64,000 nt of DNA. Origin: Paenibacillus silvestris (lineage in GTDB: Bacteria > Bacillota > Bacilli > Paenibacillales > NBRC-103111). Below the pieces are notes generated by a model. The model was not told the origin of the DNA. It searched no databases and saw nothing but the letters and a program-made list of their open reading frames with translations. The stretch's first letter is position 1, and each line of letters opens with the position of its first letter. The stretch is from contig NZ_WTUZ01000020.1 of NCBI RefSeq assembly GCF_009882985.1, positions 379,064 to 443,063 on the forward strand. The letters are read 5' to 3'. This document shows, piece after piece, positions 9,125 to 16,801 of the stretch. The translations under genes and the position numbers were made by a program.

Positions 9125-9911
9125 CACCCGTCTCCTCCCTTACCACCTTCTCAAGCTCATCCGCCAGCGCGTCCATGGCCGCGTTCTCTACATGATGCAG
9201 CAGTGGATCTGCGGTATCGCGGGGTCTTGCCGCCTGCACGGCGAACTCCTTCTTAATCGTGCCAGGACGTGTGGACATGACGATAACTCGGTCTGATAGA
9301 ATGACCGCTTCCCGGATGTTGTGGGTGATGAAGAGAATCGTTTTACGTGTACGCATCCAGATTTCTTCCAATTCCTTATGCAAAATAAGGCGAGTCTGCT
9401 CATCTAACGCCGCAAACGGCTCATCCATGAGCAGGATTTCAGGATCCATCGCCAGCGCTCTGGCAATCGCTGCCCGCTGCTTCATCCCTCCGGATAGCTC
9501 ATGCGGGTATCGATCTGCAAAGCGGCTGAGATGCACCGATTTGATCTGCTCCATAGCGAGCTCATGGCGCTCCTTTTTGGGGATGCCCTTCTGCTTAAGG
9601 CCGAATGCGACATTGTCGAGTACAGTCAGCCACGGGAACAGGCCGTGCTCTTGGAACACGACCACCCGGTCTGCCCCAGCGCCGGTTACCTTTTTACCAT
9701 TCACTTCAATCGTGCCTTCCGTTTGTGTATCGAAGCCTGCAACGAGGTTCAGCACCGTCGACTTCCCGCAGCCAGATGGTCCCAGAACGGAGACGAACTC
9801 CCCTTTTTTTATCGTTAATGTGATATTATCAAGCGCCTTGTAATTGCCGCCGATTCGCTGTACGAACGTCTTGCTGACACCTTTCATCTCGATCAAAATG
9901 CTTCCCCCCAC
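9057..9911 (-). CDS. ABC transporter ATPase, SsuB type
   Basis: ATP-hydrolysing subunit for the SsuC-like permease, 284 residues from the GTG at 9911. Walker A GPSGCGKST (44-52), Q-loop VFQEHGLFPW, signature LSGGMKQR (139-146) and Walker B ILLMDEP (159-165) are intact. Start choice is uncertain: the GTG lacks a ribosome site, whereas TTG at 9896 has GGGGGGA six bases upstream and would give 279 residues. The C-terminal tail (DFSGTASDSLGGGI) runs about 70 bp into the permease gene. It is the first gene of the transporter operon and lies 26 bases after the DUF445 gene. Confidence 0.94.
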   Translation of the reverse strand: MGGSILIEMKGVSKTFVQRIGGNYKALDNITLTIKKGEFVSVLGPSGCGKSTVLNLVAGFDTQTEGTIEVNGKKVTGAGADRVVVFQEHGLFPWLTVLDNVAFGLKQKGIPKKERHELAMEQIKSVHLSRFADRYPHELSGGMKQRAAIARALAMDPEILLMDEPFAALDEQTRLILHKELEEIWMRTRKTILFITHNIREAVILSDRVIVMSTRPGTIKKEFAVQAARPRDTADPLLHHVENAAMDALADELEKVVREETGDEYRIKKNDFSGTASDSLGGGI

Positions 9912-9937
9912 TCGGGTATGTCCCGTAGTCGTTTATA

Positions 9938-11191
9938 TTAAAACAGCATCTTTAATCCTGCGAGACCAAGCCCGATGATAAATCCGCAGATCGCACCGTT
10001 GACGCGAATCCATTGCAAATCCTTGCCGATCTTGTCTTCCATCAGCTCAGTCAGCTTCTCGTTATCGAATTTATCCAGGTTTTCTTTGACGAGTTGACCG
10101 ATCTTGCTATGATTTTTCTCCAAATAGGAAGCAATCTGCTCCTGCACCCAGATCTCGCCGCGCTGCAGCAAAGCTTCGTTCTCCTTCACGGAGGCAAGCA
10201 CATGCCGAATGATCGGAACGACATGTACAGGAACAAAATCAGGCTGATCCACGAACTCCTCAGCTCTAGCTTTCAGACGTGCAAGAAGTCCTGATAGCTT
10301 CGTATCCAATTCGAACATATCTGGCAGCTTCGTTTTGAGCGATTCCAGTTCGGCCAAAAGCTTCGGATTTCTCTCCAACTTATTCAGCTCACTTCGAATG
10401 AAGGAAAGCACAGCCTCTCTACGTGGATGCTGCTTCGTGCGCATTTGTTCAATGTAGGAAAGCAAGAAGTTCTGGATAATGCCCCCGATCTTCTCTTCAT
10501 TGACCATCCCGATGAACGCGTTCACAGCAAATGCCATGAAGCCATTGGATTGCAGCCCCTCGAACGCCTTGAGCGCCATGGCTCCAAGCTGATCGCGTGT
10601 CTCTGCTTTGAATGCCCACGCTTCCACTTTATCGAGGACAAAATCAAACGTTTTGCCATCATAACCGCCGTCCTTGACCGTATCAACAAGCGCGCGAACG
10701 AGCCGGCTCGTATCTACCTCCTGAAGCGCTTTGCTAATCTCATCCGCCAGCAGCGGTGTTAACTTTTCCAAATCAATAGCATTTAACGCTTGTTTGGCAA
10801 GCATGCTTAGGCCTTTGTGTAGCGCTTCGCTGTCCAAATGACTCTCCGCCAGCTCAAGCCCTCTTTCAAGAAAACGAATTTGCTGCAAACGGGCACGGAT
10901 GGTTTCTTTGGAGAGCAGCTCATTTTGAACTGTGGAGACTAGCGCGTTCGTAATTTTCTCACGATTCTTCGGCAGCAGCGCTGTATGCGGAATCGGAATG
11001 CCCATCGGGTGACGGAACAAAGCGCTAACCGCGAACCAGTCCGCCAAACCGCCTACAACCCCAGCTTCAAAGCCGCCTTGCAGGAAGCCTCCCCACACCG
11101 TGGAAGCTACAGGAATTGTAGCCAAAAAGCCTGCACCCATCACACCTAAAGAAACCGTTGCTATATACTTTGCTTCTTTTTTCATCGTCAT
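9938..11191 (-). CDS. DUF445 family membrane-associated protein
   Basis: Conserved protein of unknown function, 417 residues. The N-terminus carries the DUF445 pattern: an alanine/glycine-rich hydrophobic stretch then GGLADWFAVSALFRHPMGIPIPHTALLP. A long helical middle follows, and the C-terminus ends in a second hydrophobic segment (GAICGFIIGLGLAGLKML), so both ends are likely in the membrane. ATG at 11191 is preferred over 11218 because of the AGAAAGAGA upstream. It precedes the SsuABC-type operon on the same strand by 26 bases; a functional link is not evident. Confidence 0.88.
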   Translation of the reverse strand: MTMKKEAKYIATVSLGVMGAGFLATIPVASTVWGGFLQGGFEAGVVGGLADWFAVSALFRHPMGIPIPHTALLPKNREKITNALVSTVQNELLSKETIRARLQQIRFLERGLELAESHLDSEALHKGLSMLAKQALNAIDLEKLTPLLADEISKALQEVDTSRLVRALVDTVKDGGYDGKTFDFVLDKVEAWAFKAETRDQLGAMALKAFEGLQSNGFMAFAVNAFIGMVNEEKIGGIIQNFLLSYIEQMRTKQHPRREAVLSFIRSELNKLERNPKLLAELESLKTKLPDMFELDTKLSGLLARLKARAEEFVDQPDFVPVHVVPIIRHVLASVKENEALLQRGEIWVQEQIASYLEKNHSKIGQLVKENLDKFDNEKLTELMEDKIGKDLQWIRVNGAICGFIIGLGLAGLKMLF

Positions 11192-11351
11192 AACATCTCT
11201 TTCTTTCTCGATTTTCAATCACTATTCGTTCTATTTTACCACAAATTCCGACGAAAGCTGTTCTCGAACCTGAAACTGTTGAATACACTTCGGTAAGTGT
11301 AGTATCGGCAAGGCTTTGCCCGAAGTTAAGAGACCTAGGAGGAACCTTTCC

Positions 11352-12179
11352 ATGAGCCTAAATGAGACCATCACGCCCTGGCAGGAACAGTTGTTTTGGG
11401 TTGAAATCCTACAGGATCACGCCATTTTTGTGGACGAGGCGCTTGCTAATGAAGAGGTGCAGTGGATCGCCACTGCCAAACGGTACATAGCCGCTTTCAC
11501 CGAACTGCGGAACCGCATTTTGCAAACAAATCCTTCCCTGCCGATCTCCTCGGAAACTATGATTCAGCTCTCTAAAGATATTTACCCCGTTGCGCACGGG
11601 TACTATCAGTTTGAGGGCTATATGCAACATTTGCGAATAGAAAATAAGGTCGTCATCTCGCTTACGCCTGTGTATTTTAACGGAACTTTGTTGGAAAACG
11701 GCGAGTATCTACGGATTTTGCATGCTTGGATGAATGGTGTGCCTTACGAGCCCCTGCCGCTTGTTGCACTCATGGAGATGTGGTTGGAGGATCAACTTGG
11801 ACATACCGTGCTTCTGAGCAATCATTTGGACCCAACAGAAATTGAGCTGCTGAAAAGCACCCAAGAATACGCGCAGCAATTCAGCGCACATATCGTCAAA
11901 AACACGGCCATCCGAGGCTTCCTCCGCTTCACAGCACCGGGATTTCCGGTCCAGCAGAAGTTCGCCAGACAAGTAGCGGAGACGGTTATCGGCTTCTATC
12001 GGGTCGTCGAAGAGGTGGTCCGAGAGTATCAGGATACCGAGCTGCTTAGCCGATTAACCTTGCGTTTCCTTGAGCATCACCTGCCGGAAACGTGCTATTT
12101 CTTGCGGAAACTGGCTGCTTACAACGTGGAGATTCTTGCTTTGCCGAATTGTCCGTTGACGAAGCCATCCTTTGAGTGA
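11352..12179 (+). CDS. DUF2935 family protein
   Basis: Conserved protein of 275 residues resembling the DUF2935 family of Firmicutes, which contains two copies of an all-helical, His/Glu-rich domain. Repeated motifs are visible: FWVEILQDHAIFVDEAL in the N-terminal half and MEMWLEDQLGHTVLLSNHLDPTE in the second. These suggest a ferritin-like metal-binding fold, but the biochemical role is unknown. The ATG follows AGGAGGA by eight bases; the upstream in-frame ATG at 11316 has no ribosome site. It is a single-gene unit with a strong terminator seven bases after the stop. Confidence 0.8.
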   Translation: MSLNETITPWQEQLFWVEILQDHAIFVDEALANEEVQWIATAKRYIAAFTELRNRILQTNPSLPISSETMIQLSKDIYPVAHGYYQFEGYMQHLRIENKVVISLTPVYFNGTLLENGEYLRILHAWMNGVPYEPLPLVALMEMWLEDQLGHTVLLSNHLDPTEIELLKSTQEYAQQFSAHIVKNTAIRGFLRFTAPGFPVQQKFARQVAETVIGFYRVVEEVVREYQDTELLSRLTLRFLEHHLPETCYFLRKLAAYNVEILALPNCPLTKPSFE

Positions 12180-12185
12180 AAACGC

Positions 12186-12220
12186 AAAAAACCGTTAGGC
12201 ACTTTGCCTGACGGTTTTTC
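12186..12220 (+). terminator. Terminator of the DUF2935 gene
   Basis: AAACCGTTAGGCA (12189-12201) pairs with TGCCTGACGGTTT (12205-12217): 13 bp with one wobble and a 3-base loop, followed by T's. Confidence 0.9.
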
Positions 12221-12239
12221 TTGGGTATCGATTAAGTAG

Positions 12240-12437
12240 GAAATTAACAGGAAAAAGTGGCGTTAATTTCCACTTAAGTCCATTATTCGTATGAGTTAAC
12301 TGGAAAAAGTCCTGTTAATTCAGCCACGGATACCTGCTTTGGGGGTTTCTGGTGGCATTTAGATGGAGAAATTCCAGTTAATCTCCTCAAATGGCTCATT
12401 TGGGTGAAATTAACGGGAGAATTTCCTGTTCATTTCC
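12240..12437. repeat. Intergenic four-unit palindromic repeat (type B)
   Basis: Four related segments, each a small imperfect palindrome built from TTAAC..GGA and TCC..GTTAA: 12240-12272, 12294-12321, 12365-12387 and 12405-12437. A further related unit occurs near 30565-30592. No open frame with a ribosome site is present. This explains the 300-base gap between the DUF2935 terminator and the HD gene. Confidence 0.6.
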
Positions 12438-12492
12438 ATATCTGGTGCGAATGTCGCACGAGACAAGCTCTTGCGCTTATCCAGCCAAAAGA

Positions 12493-13173
12493 TTAACGCT
12501 CGCCTTCCCACTCCGCATAAAACTGCTCGAGGTACTGCTCCATGAAGCGGTGCCGCTCCTCCGCAAGCTTGCGGGCGTAAGCCGTATTCATCAGCTCCTT
12601 CAGCTTAAGGAGCTTCTCGTAAAAGTGATTAATCGCGGTGTCATTCCCCGCGCGGTACTCCGCTTCCGTCAGGTGCTCACGCGCCGTGACGGAGGGATCA
12701 TGAATCGGGCGGCCTTTCCAGCCCGAATAAGCAAATACGCGCGAGATGCCTACCGCGCCTATCGCATCCAGCCGGTCGGCATCCTGCACGACCTGGCCTT
12801 CCAGCGTGCGCATCGGAGGCCGCGCGCCGCCCTTGAACGACATCGTGCTGATGATCTCCAGCACGTGATCCACGGCGGCCGCCGGCGCACTACTGGCGGC
12901 CAGCCATGCTTCCAGCTCGCGCTGCGCAGCGGCTGGATCCGCATTCAGCTTCTCGTCGACGACGTCGTGAAGCAGCGCTGCAAGCTCGCAGACGAAAGCG
13001 TCGGCGCCCTCTTGGGCGGCGATGCGCTTCGTCGTCTGCACAACGCGATAGATGTGCCACCAATCGTGGCCACTGCTATCGCGCTCCAGCTTCTCCTTCA
13101 CGAGCGCCTCCGCCGCGAGCAGAATGCTCTCTTGTTGCTCTCTCGCTAAATATTCCCCATCATGCTGCGTCAT
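12493..13173 (-). CDS. HD-domain phosphohydrolase
   Basis: Predicted metal-dependent phosphohydrolase of 226 residues. The HD pattern is complete: His40 in HDWWHIYRVV, His69-Asp70 in ELAALLHDVVD, and a distal Asp132 in VQDADRLDAIGAVG, as in YedJ-like proteins. The substrate, probably a nucleotide, is unknown. Its ATGA start overlaps the stop of the upstream TrmB-type regulator by four bases, so the two are translationally coupled. Local G+C is visibly higher than in neighbouring genes. Confidence 0.9.
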   Translation of the reverse strand: MTQHDGEYLAREQQESILLAAEALVKEKLERDSSGHDWWHIYRVVQTTKRIAAQEGADAFVCELAALLHDVVDEKLNADPAAAQRELEAWLAASSAPAAAVDHVLEIISTMSFKGGARPPMRTLEGQVVQDADRLDAIGAVGISRVFAYSGWKGRPIHDPSVTAREHLTEAEYRAGNDTAINHFYEKLLKLKELMNTAYARKLAEERHRFMEQYLEQFYAEWEGER

Positions 13174-14129
13174 TTCTTCTTTTTCCTCTTTCCTTCACCG
13201 GATTTCGCTTCGCCTGACTTTCCTTCGCTAGACTTTCCTTCACTAGCTTTTCCATCTTTGAGCTTTTCTTCAACCGTTTCACTCTCAACAGTTACAGGTT
13301 CCCGTTCTGCCTCAACAGTGGGTGCATCCTTCTCTCTACCTTCAGCAGCCGTATACTTCTGTATGATTTTCTTAAAATTTTTCCCATATTTATCTTCGAG
13401 CTTCGCGCCCATGTCCTGCTGCAGCTCGTGAATCACCACATCGCGCATGAAACTATTCATCAGCAGCTCCACCATCGCTGGATGTTCGGTCAGCATCGCA
13501 AGTGTCGGCTCATCGCCGCCTCTTGTGCCGACAATGGCCAGCTTGCGATCGATCAGCAGCGTAAATTTCCGCCCATTGCGCTCGTTCCACAGGGCATCAC
13601 GTTTATGCGAGAATTGCTGCACGCCACTCGGCAGAGACGCATCGCCGATCGTCGAAACAAGCAGACGCACACCTTGCGCCGGAACCTTCCGCAGGTCTTC
13701 CTTCAGCAGCTGCGCTTCCTGCGCCCACAGGTCGCAAAGCACCTCTTCCTTCGCCTTCTTCAGCTCCGTACGGATGCGATCAAGCACCTTGGCATCGCCT
13801 TCCAAGCTGAAATACTCCGAACGATGCGCACCTTGCTTCGGCATATGCTCTTTCACATAGCGGATCGACGCTTGCAGCTCCGCCTCAACACGCTCGCCGA
13901 TCTCCTCGATCGGCACGCTTTGGTAGTGCGTCGGCTCACCGTGACTGGTGAGCACTGCGCCCTTCTCCGCCAGCTTCTGGAGCGCGGAGTAAACATTCGA
14001 ACGCGATACGCCAAGCTGCTTGGCGATTTCATAACCCGTTTGTGTGCCACTTTCAGCAAGCACATGCAGGCACTTGGCTTCCAAGTCTGTGAAGCCGAGA
14101 TTTTTCAAATGCAGGTGGATATCCTCCAT
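13170..14129 (-). CDS. TrmB-type transcriptional regulator with Lys-rich repeat tail
   Basis: Winged-helix DNA-binding protein of 319 residues. The N-terminal domain has LGFTDLEAKCLHVLAESG and GYEIAKQLGVSRSNVYSALQ, typical of TrmB/Rrf-type regulators, followed by a coiled region and a TrmB-like effector domain (LLVSTIGDASLP, FTLLIDRKLAIVGTRGG). The C-terminus is unusual: after about residue 270 it is Glu/Lys-rich and ends in four to five copies of a K-(A/S)-(S/G)-E-(G/A) pentapeptide and a poly-Lys end. ATG at 14129 has AAGGGGAA upstream; the longer frame to 14165 is less likely. Coupled to the HD hydrolase downstream. Confidence 0.88.
   Translation of the reverse strand: MEDIHLHLKNLGFTDLEAKCLHVLAESGTQTGYEIAKQLGVSRSNVYSALQKLAEKGAVLTSHGEPTHYQSVPIEEIGERVEAELQASIRYVKEHMPKQGAHRSEYFSLEGDAKVLDRIRTELKKAKEEVLCDLWAQEAQLLKEDLRKVPAQGVRLLVSTIGDASLPSGVQQFSHKRDALWNERNGRKFTLLIDRKLAIVGTRGGDEPTLAMLTEHPAMVELLMNSFMRDVVIHELQQDMGAKLEDKYGKNFKKIIQKYTAAEGREKDAPTVEAEREPVTVESETVEEKLKDGKASEGKSSEGKSGEAKSGEGKRKKKK
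13197..13260 (-). repeat. 15-bp tandem repeat encoding the regulator tail
   Basis: About four 15-nt units (CCTGACTTTCCTTCG-like on the plus strand) encode the pentapeptide repeats KASEG/KSSEG/KSGEA/KSGEG at the C-terminus of the TrmB-type protein. Confidence 0.7.
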
Positions 14130-14269
14130 GCCAGTTCCCCTTTTCATAAGCTGCGATAAGTACATGTTTTCGATATTGTAACATGATTTCTGCCTCTAAG
14201 TCGTATAGTCCTTCCTAACCGGCCACCTCAGCCAAAAATGTTTATTCTCAATTAATTCTCAATTAAATG

Positions 14270-14299
14270 TTGACAATGATAATCATTATCAAATAATAT
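14270..14299 (+). promoter_or_regulatory. Sigma-A promoter with embedded Fur box
   Basis: TTGACA (14270-14275) is separated by 17-18 bases from ATAATA/TAATAT (14293-14299). The spacer overlaps a Fur-box 19-mer at 14272-14290 (GACAATGATAATCATTATC), one mismatch from the classical consensus. Fur with iron would cover the promoter, so the flavodoxin should be induced by iron limitation. Confidence 0.85.
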
Positions 14300-14373
14300 G
14301 AAGGTGGTTGGTAACAACAAGACATTTACAAGATGACTACATACCTATACAAACAATTCGTGGAGGGATTCCC

Positions 14374-14826
14374 ATGCCAAAAATCATTATCGTTTACGCC
14401 AGCATGTCAGGAAATACGGAGGAAATTGCGGAAGAAATCGCAGAAGGTATTCGTGAGGCAGGCATTGAGCCTGTTGTGAAGTCCGTCATGGATGTGAGTG
14501 GTGTAGATCTCGTGAACTACGATGGTATTCTGCTTGGCGCTTATACATGGGGCGACGGCGATCTGCCAGACGAATTCGAAGACTTCTACGATGAATTAGA
14601 AGATCTGGATCTAAGTGGCCGCAAATCCGGTGCATTCGGTTCCGCTGATTCCTCCTACACACATTTCGGTGCAGCGGTAGACACAATCGAAGAGAGACTT
14701 GCCGAGATCGGTACTGAGAAAGTGTTTGACGGTTTGAAAATCGAATTTAATCCGACTAGCGAGCAAAAGAAATTATGTCGCGAGCTAGGTGCGAAATTCG
14801 CTGCTGCAGTCGCTGTTTCGGCCTAA
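14374..14826 (+). CDS. Flavodoxin
   Basis: Short-chain flavodoxin of 150 residues, an FMN-binding cytosolic electron carrier that can replace ferredoxin under iron limitation. The phosphate-binding loop SMSGNTEE (10-17) follows the first strand KIIIVYA; the flavin-contact loops GAYTWGDGDLP and GSADSSYTHFGAAVD are typical. ATG at 14374 is chosen because GGAGGG lies seven bases upstream; the longer frame from 14308 lacks a site. The promoter overlaps a near-consensus Fur box. It is a monocistronic unit. Confidence 0.95.
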   Translation: MPKIIIVYASMSGNTEEIAEEIAEGIREAGIEPVVKSVMDVSGVDLVNYDGILLGAYTWGDGDLPDEFEDFYDELEDLDLSGRKSGAFGSADSSYTHFGAAVDTIEERLAEIGTEKVFDGLKIEFNPTSEQKKLCRELGAKFAAAVAVSA

Positions 14827-15103
14827 TACATGTTGGCGGGCTTTGGCACCTTGCTAGGCTCGCTTCTTATTGAGATCGTCCCAACCTATATTGCACATAT
14901 TACAATACTATGGATTAAAAGAAGTATCGTCTCCGTTCCTCGTTGTATATTGTGCAACCATTTTAGCTGGAATCGCCCGATTCTCTGCCATTTGTCTGAT
15001 GACGTTGTATTTTGTACAACGAACTACCCCTCAGGTAGCGAAAATCTCCTCTTTTGCTGCACATCATGCAACAAAGCACCCGCCACAACCTTTTAAACCA
15101 CGC
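14827..15103. repeat. Gene-free region with three related palindromes
   Basis: No gene is supported between the convergent flavodoxin and mgtC. Three similar palindrome-like sites occur: 14889-14907 (TATTGCACATATTACAATA), 14941-14958 (CGTTGTATATTGTGCAAC) and 15003-15021 (CGTTGTATTTTGTACAACG, perfect 7-bp arms). Their position in a convergent gap argues against an operator role and favours an unnamed dispersed repeat. Confidence 0.4.
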
Positions 15104-15145
15104 AAAAAAGGATCGGAACGCAGCTCTAATCCGCTGCTCCAATCC
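15104..15145 (-). terminator. Terminator of mgtC
   Basis: On the minus strand GGATTGGAGCAGC pairs with GCTGCGTTCCGATCC (small bulge), followed by TTTTTTGC. It begins just after the mgtC stop. Confidence 0.8.
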
Positions 15146-15150
15146 TATCT

Positions 15151-15837
15151 CTACAGAGTCTCTACTTCAGCCATTTCAATATACGGCATGCTCTTTAACT
15201 CTTCATATACTTCTGAAGCGTACTTACGGTCAATAAAAACAATGAAATTGAGTTCCTGCAGCTCCTGGCTCAACTCTTTGATGTGTACACTTTTCATTCT
15301 ATATCCTCTAGCAATAATGTCCTTAATGATATTCGTTAAACTACCCTCATGCGACACGATAAGCTTGACACGCAAATCTTTCATTAGCAGCGGCCTTGGC
15401 CCTATCTTTTTAATATAGTACGGCAATACCACGACACTCACCATAATTAGCAGCAGTCCCACAAACGCTTCAACAAAGAAGCCTGCGCCAATGGCAATTC
15501 CTAACCCAGCCGCTCCCCAGATCATCGCCGCCGTCGTTAATCCAATAATCACATCATTGTTCTTCCTAAGAATAACCCCTGCGCCAAGAAACCCGATCCC
15601 GCTAACGACCTGCGCCGCAAGCCGCATAGGATCCATAACATGAAGCCCGGGAACTGCATATTTATTCGCAGATTCAATAGATACAATTGTCAGCAAGCAA
15701 CTGCTTAGACAAATGACTAGAGAGGTTTTGAGCCCCAGCGGTTTATTTCTGATTTCTCGTTCTAGACCAATAATTAACCCAAAAATAGCTGCGATTCCTA
15801 GCTTTATTAAATCGTGTATGTCCACAGTCACCATCAT
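15151..15837 (-). CDS. MgtC/SapB family membrane protein
   Basis: Membrane protein of 228 residues. The MgtC signature is at the N-terminus (AAIFGLIIGLEREIRNKPLGLKT), followed by four to five spans including GIGFLGAGVILRKN and GLTTAAMIWGAAGLGIAIG. A C-terminal cytosolic domain of about 80 residues (LRVKLIVSHEGSLTNII) looks like the ACT-like tail of the long MgtC group. Members modulate P-type or F-type ATPases and survival at low magnesium; the exact role here is unknown. ATG at 15837 follows GGGGAG. Monocistronic. Confidence 0.92.
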   Translation of the reverse strand: MMVTVDIHDLIKLGIAAIFGLIIGLEREIRNKPLGLKTSLVICLSSCLLTIVSIESANKYAVPGLHVMDPMRLAAQVVSGIGFLGAGVILRKNNDVIIGLTTAAMIWGAAGLGIAIGAGFFVEAFVGLLLIMVSVVVLPYYIKKIGPRPLLMKDLRVKLIVSHEGSLTNIIKDIIARGYRMKSVHIKELSQELQELNFIVFIDRKYASEVYEELKSMPYIEMAEVETL

Positions 15838-15939
15838 CGTTGTAGTCTCCCCTATGTTTGATAACCTTTACAATATATTAACATTAATAGAGTGTATATA
15901 AACAGGGATGAATGAATTGCTTTTTTAGGAAATAAATAC

Positions 15940-15985
15940 AAAAAAAACCTGCTAGAGTTGCTCACTCTGGCGGGCTTCTTTTTGA
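15940..15985. terminator. Bidirectional terminator
   Basis: AACCTGCTAGAGT pairs with ACTCTGGCGGGCTT around a short loop, with A's on one side and T's on the other, so it works in either direction. It lies downstream of the response regulator, after a first hairpin at 16066-16105. Confidence 0.8.
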
Positions 15986-16065
15986 TAACTGAAACTATCG
16001 TGAAAAATACTACACATCATCCCCCATTAAAATGAAAAATTATTACAATTTGTATATTTTAAGTA

Positions 16066-16105
16066 AACAAAAAAAGCCCATCCAGAGTTAACACTCTTTC
16101 CAGGC
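16066..16105 (-). terminator. Terminator of the two-component/ABC operon
   Basis: Minus-strand hairpin with AGAGT/ACTCT at the centre and an imperfect GGCCTGG/..GGGCT base, followed by TTTTTTT. It lies directly after the response-regulator stop at 16112 and resembles the hairpin at 15940. Confidence 0.6.
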
Positions 16106-16111
16106 CTCACT

Positions 16112-16801
16112 TTAAATACGGAACCGATATCCCGCGCCCCAAATCGTCTCAATATATTGCGGGTTCGAAGGATCCTGCTCAATTTTTTCCCGCAGCTTGC
16201 GGATGTGCACCGTGACTGTCGCGATTTCTCCCATAGCATCCATCCCCCAGAGGAGATCGAATAGCTGCTCTTTGCTGTACACCCGATTAGGGTTCATCGC
16301 CAAATGCGTCAGAAGGTCGAATTCCTTCGTCGTAAAGACAACCTCCCGCTCATTCACAAAAACGCGCCGCGCTGTTTTATCAATCATCAAACCGCGAATA
16401 CGAACTTCGTCGTTCTTCGCTTCACGACGGCCCATCAGCCTTTCATACCGGGCGAGATGCGCTTTGACCCGCGCCACCAGCTCGCTGGGGCTGAAGGGCT
16501 TGATCATGTAATCGTCGGCGCCGAGGCCTAAACCGCGAATTTTATCGATGTCTTCCTTTTTAGCGGAAACCATGAGAATCGGAATGTCCTTCTCGCTGCG
16601 AACGCGCCGGCAAATCTCGAAACCGTCCATCTTCGGCAGCATCAAATCGAGAATGATGAGGTCATACTCCGTGGAGAGCGCAAGCTGCAGCCCTTTGTCT
16701 CCGCTATTTTCGATGTCGACTTCGTAGCCGCTGATCTCTAGATAGTCCCGCTCCAGCTCGGCGATGCTTTGTTCATCCTCAATGATTAAAATCCGGCTCA
16801 T
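16112..16801 (-). CDS. OmpR-family response regulator
   Basis: Two-domain regulator of 229 residues. The receiver has the acidic pair in IIEDEQS, phosphoacceptor Asp52 in LIILDLMLPKMDG, and the conserved Lys in MIKPFSPSELVARV. The C-terminal winged helix includes FTTKEFDLLTHLAMNPNRVYSKEQL and ends in WGAGYRFRI. The start overlaps the sensor-kinase stop by four bases (ATGA). Its likely target is the ATPase/permease/secreted-protein operon in which it lies. Confidence 0.96.
   Translation of the reverse strand: MSRILIIEDEQSIAELERDYLEISGYEVDIENSGDKGLQLALSTEYDLIILDLMLPKMDGFEICRRVRSEKDIPILMVSAKKEDIDKIRGLGLGADDYMIKPFSPSELVARVKAHLARYERLMGRREAKNDEVRIRGLMIDKTARRVFVNEREVVFTTKEFDLLTHLAMNPNRVYSKEQLFDLLWGMDAMGEIATVTVHIRKLREKIEQDPSNPQYIETIWGAGYRFRI

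Noticed and set aside
12391-13217. Long plus-strand ORFs opposite the HD and TrmB-type genes
   Set aside because: They are antisense frames kept open by high G+C; Arg/Leu/His-rich translations lack family motifs, while the minus-strand genes have complete motifs.
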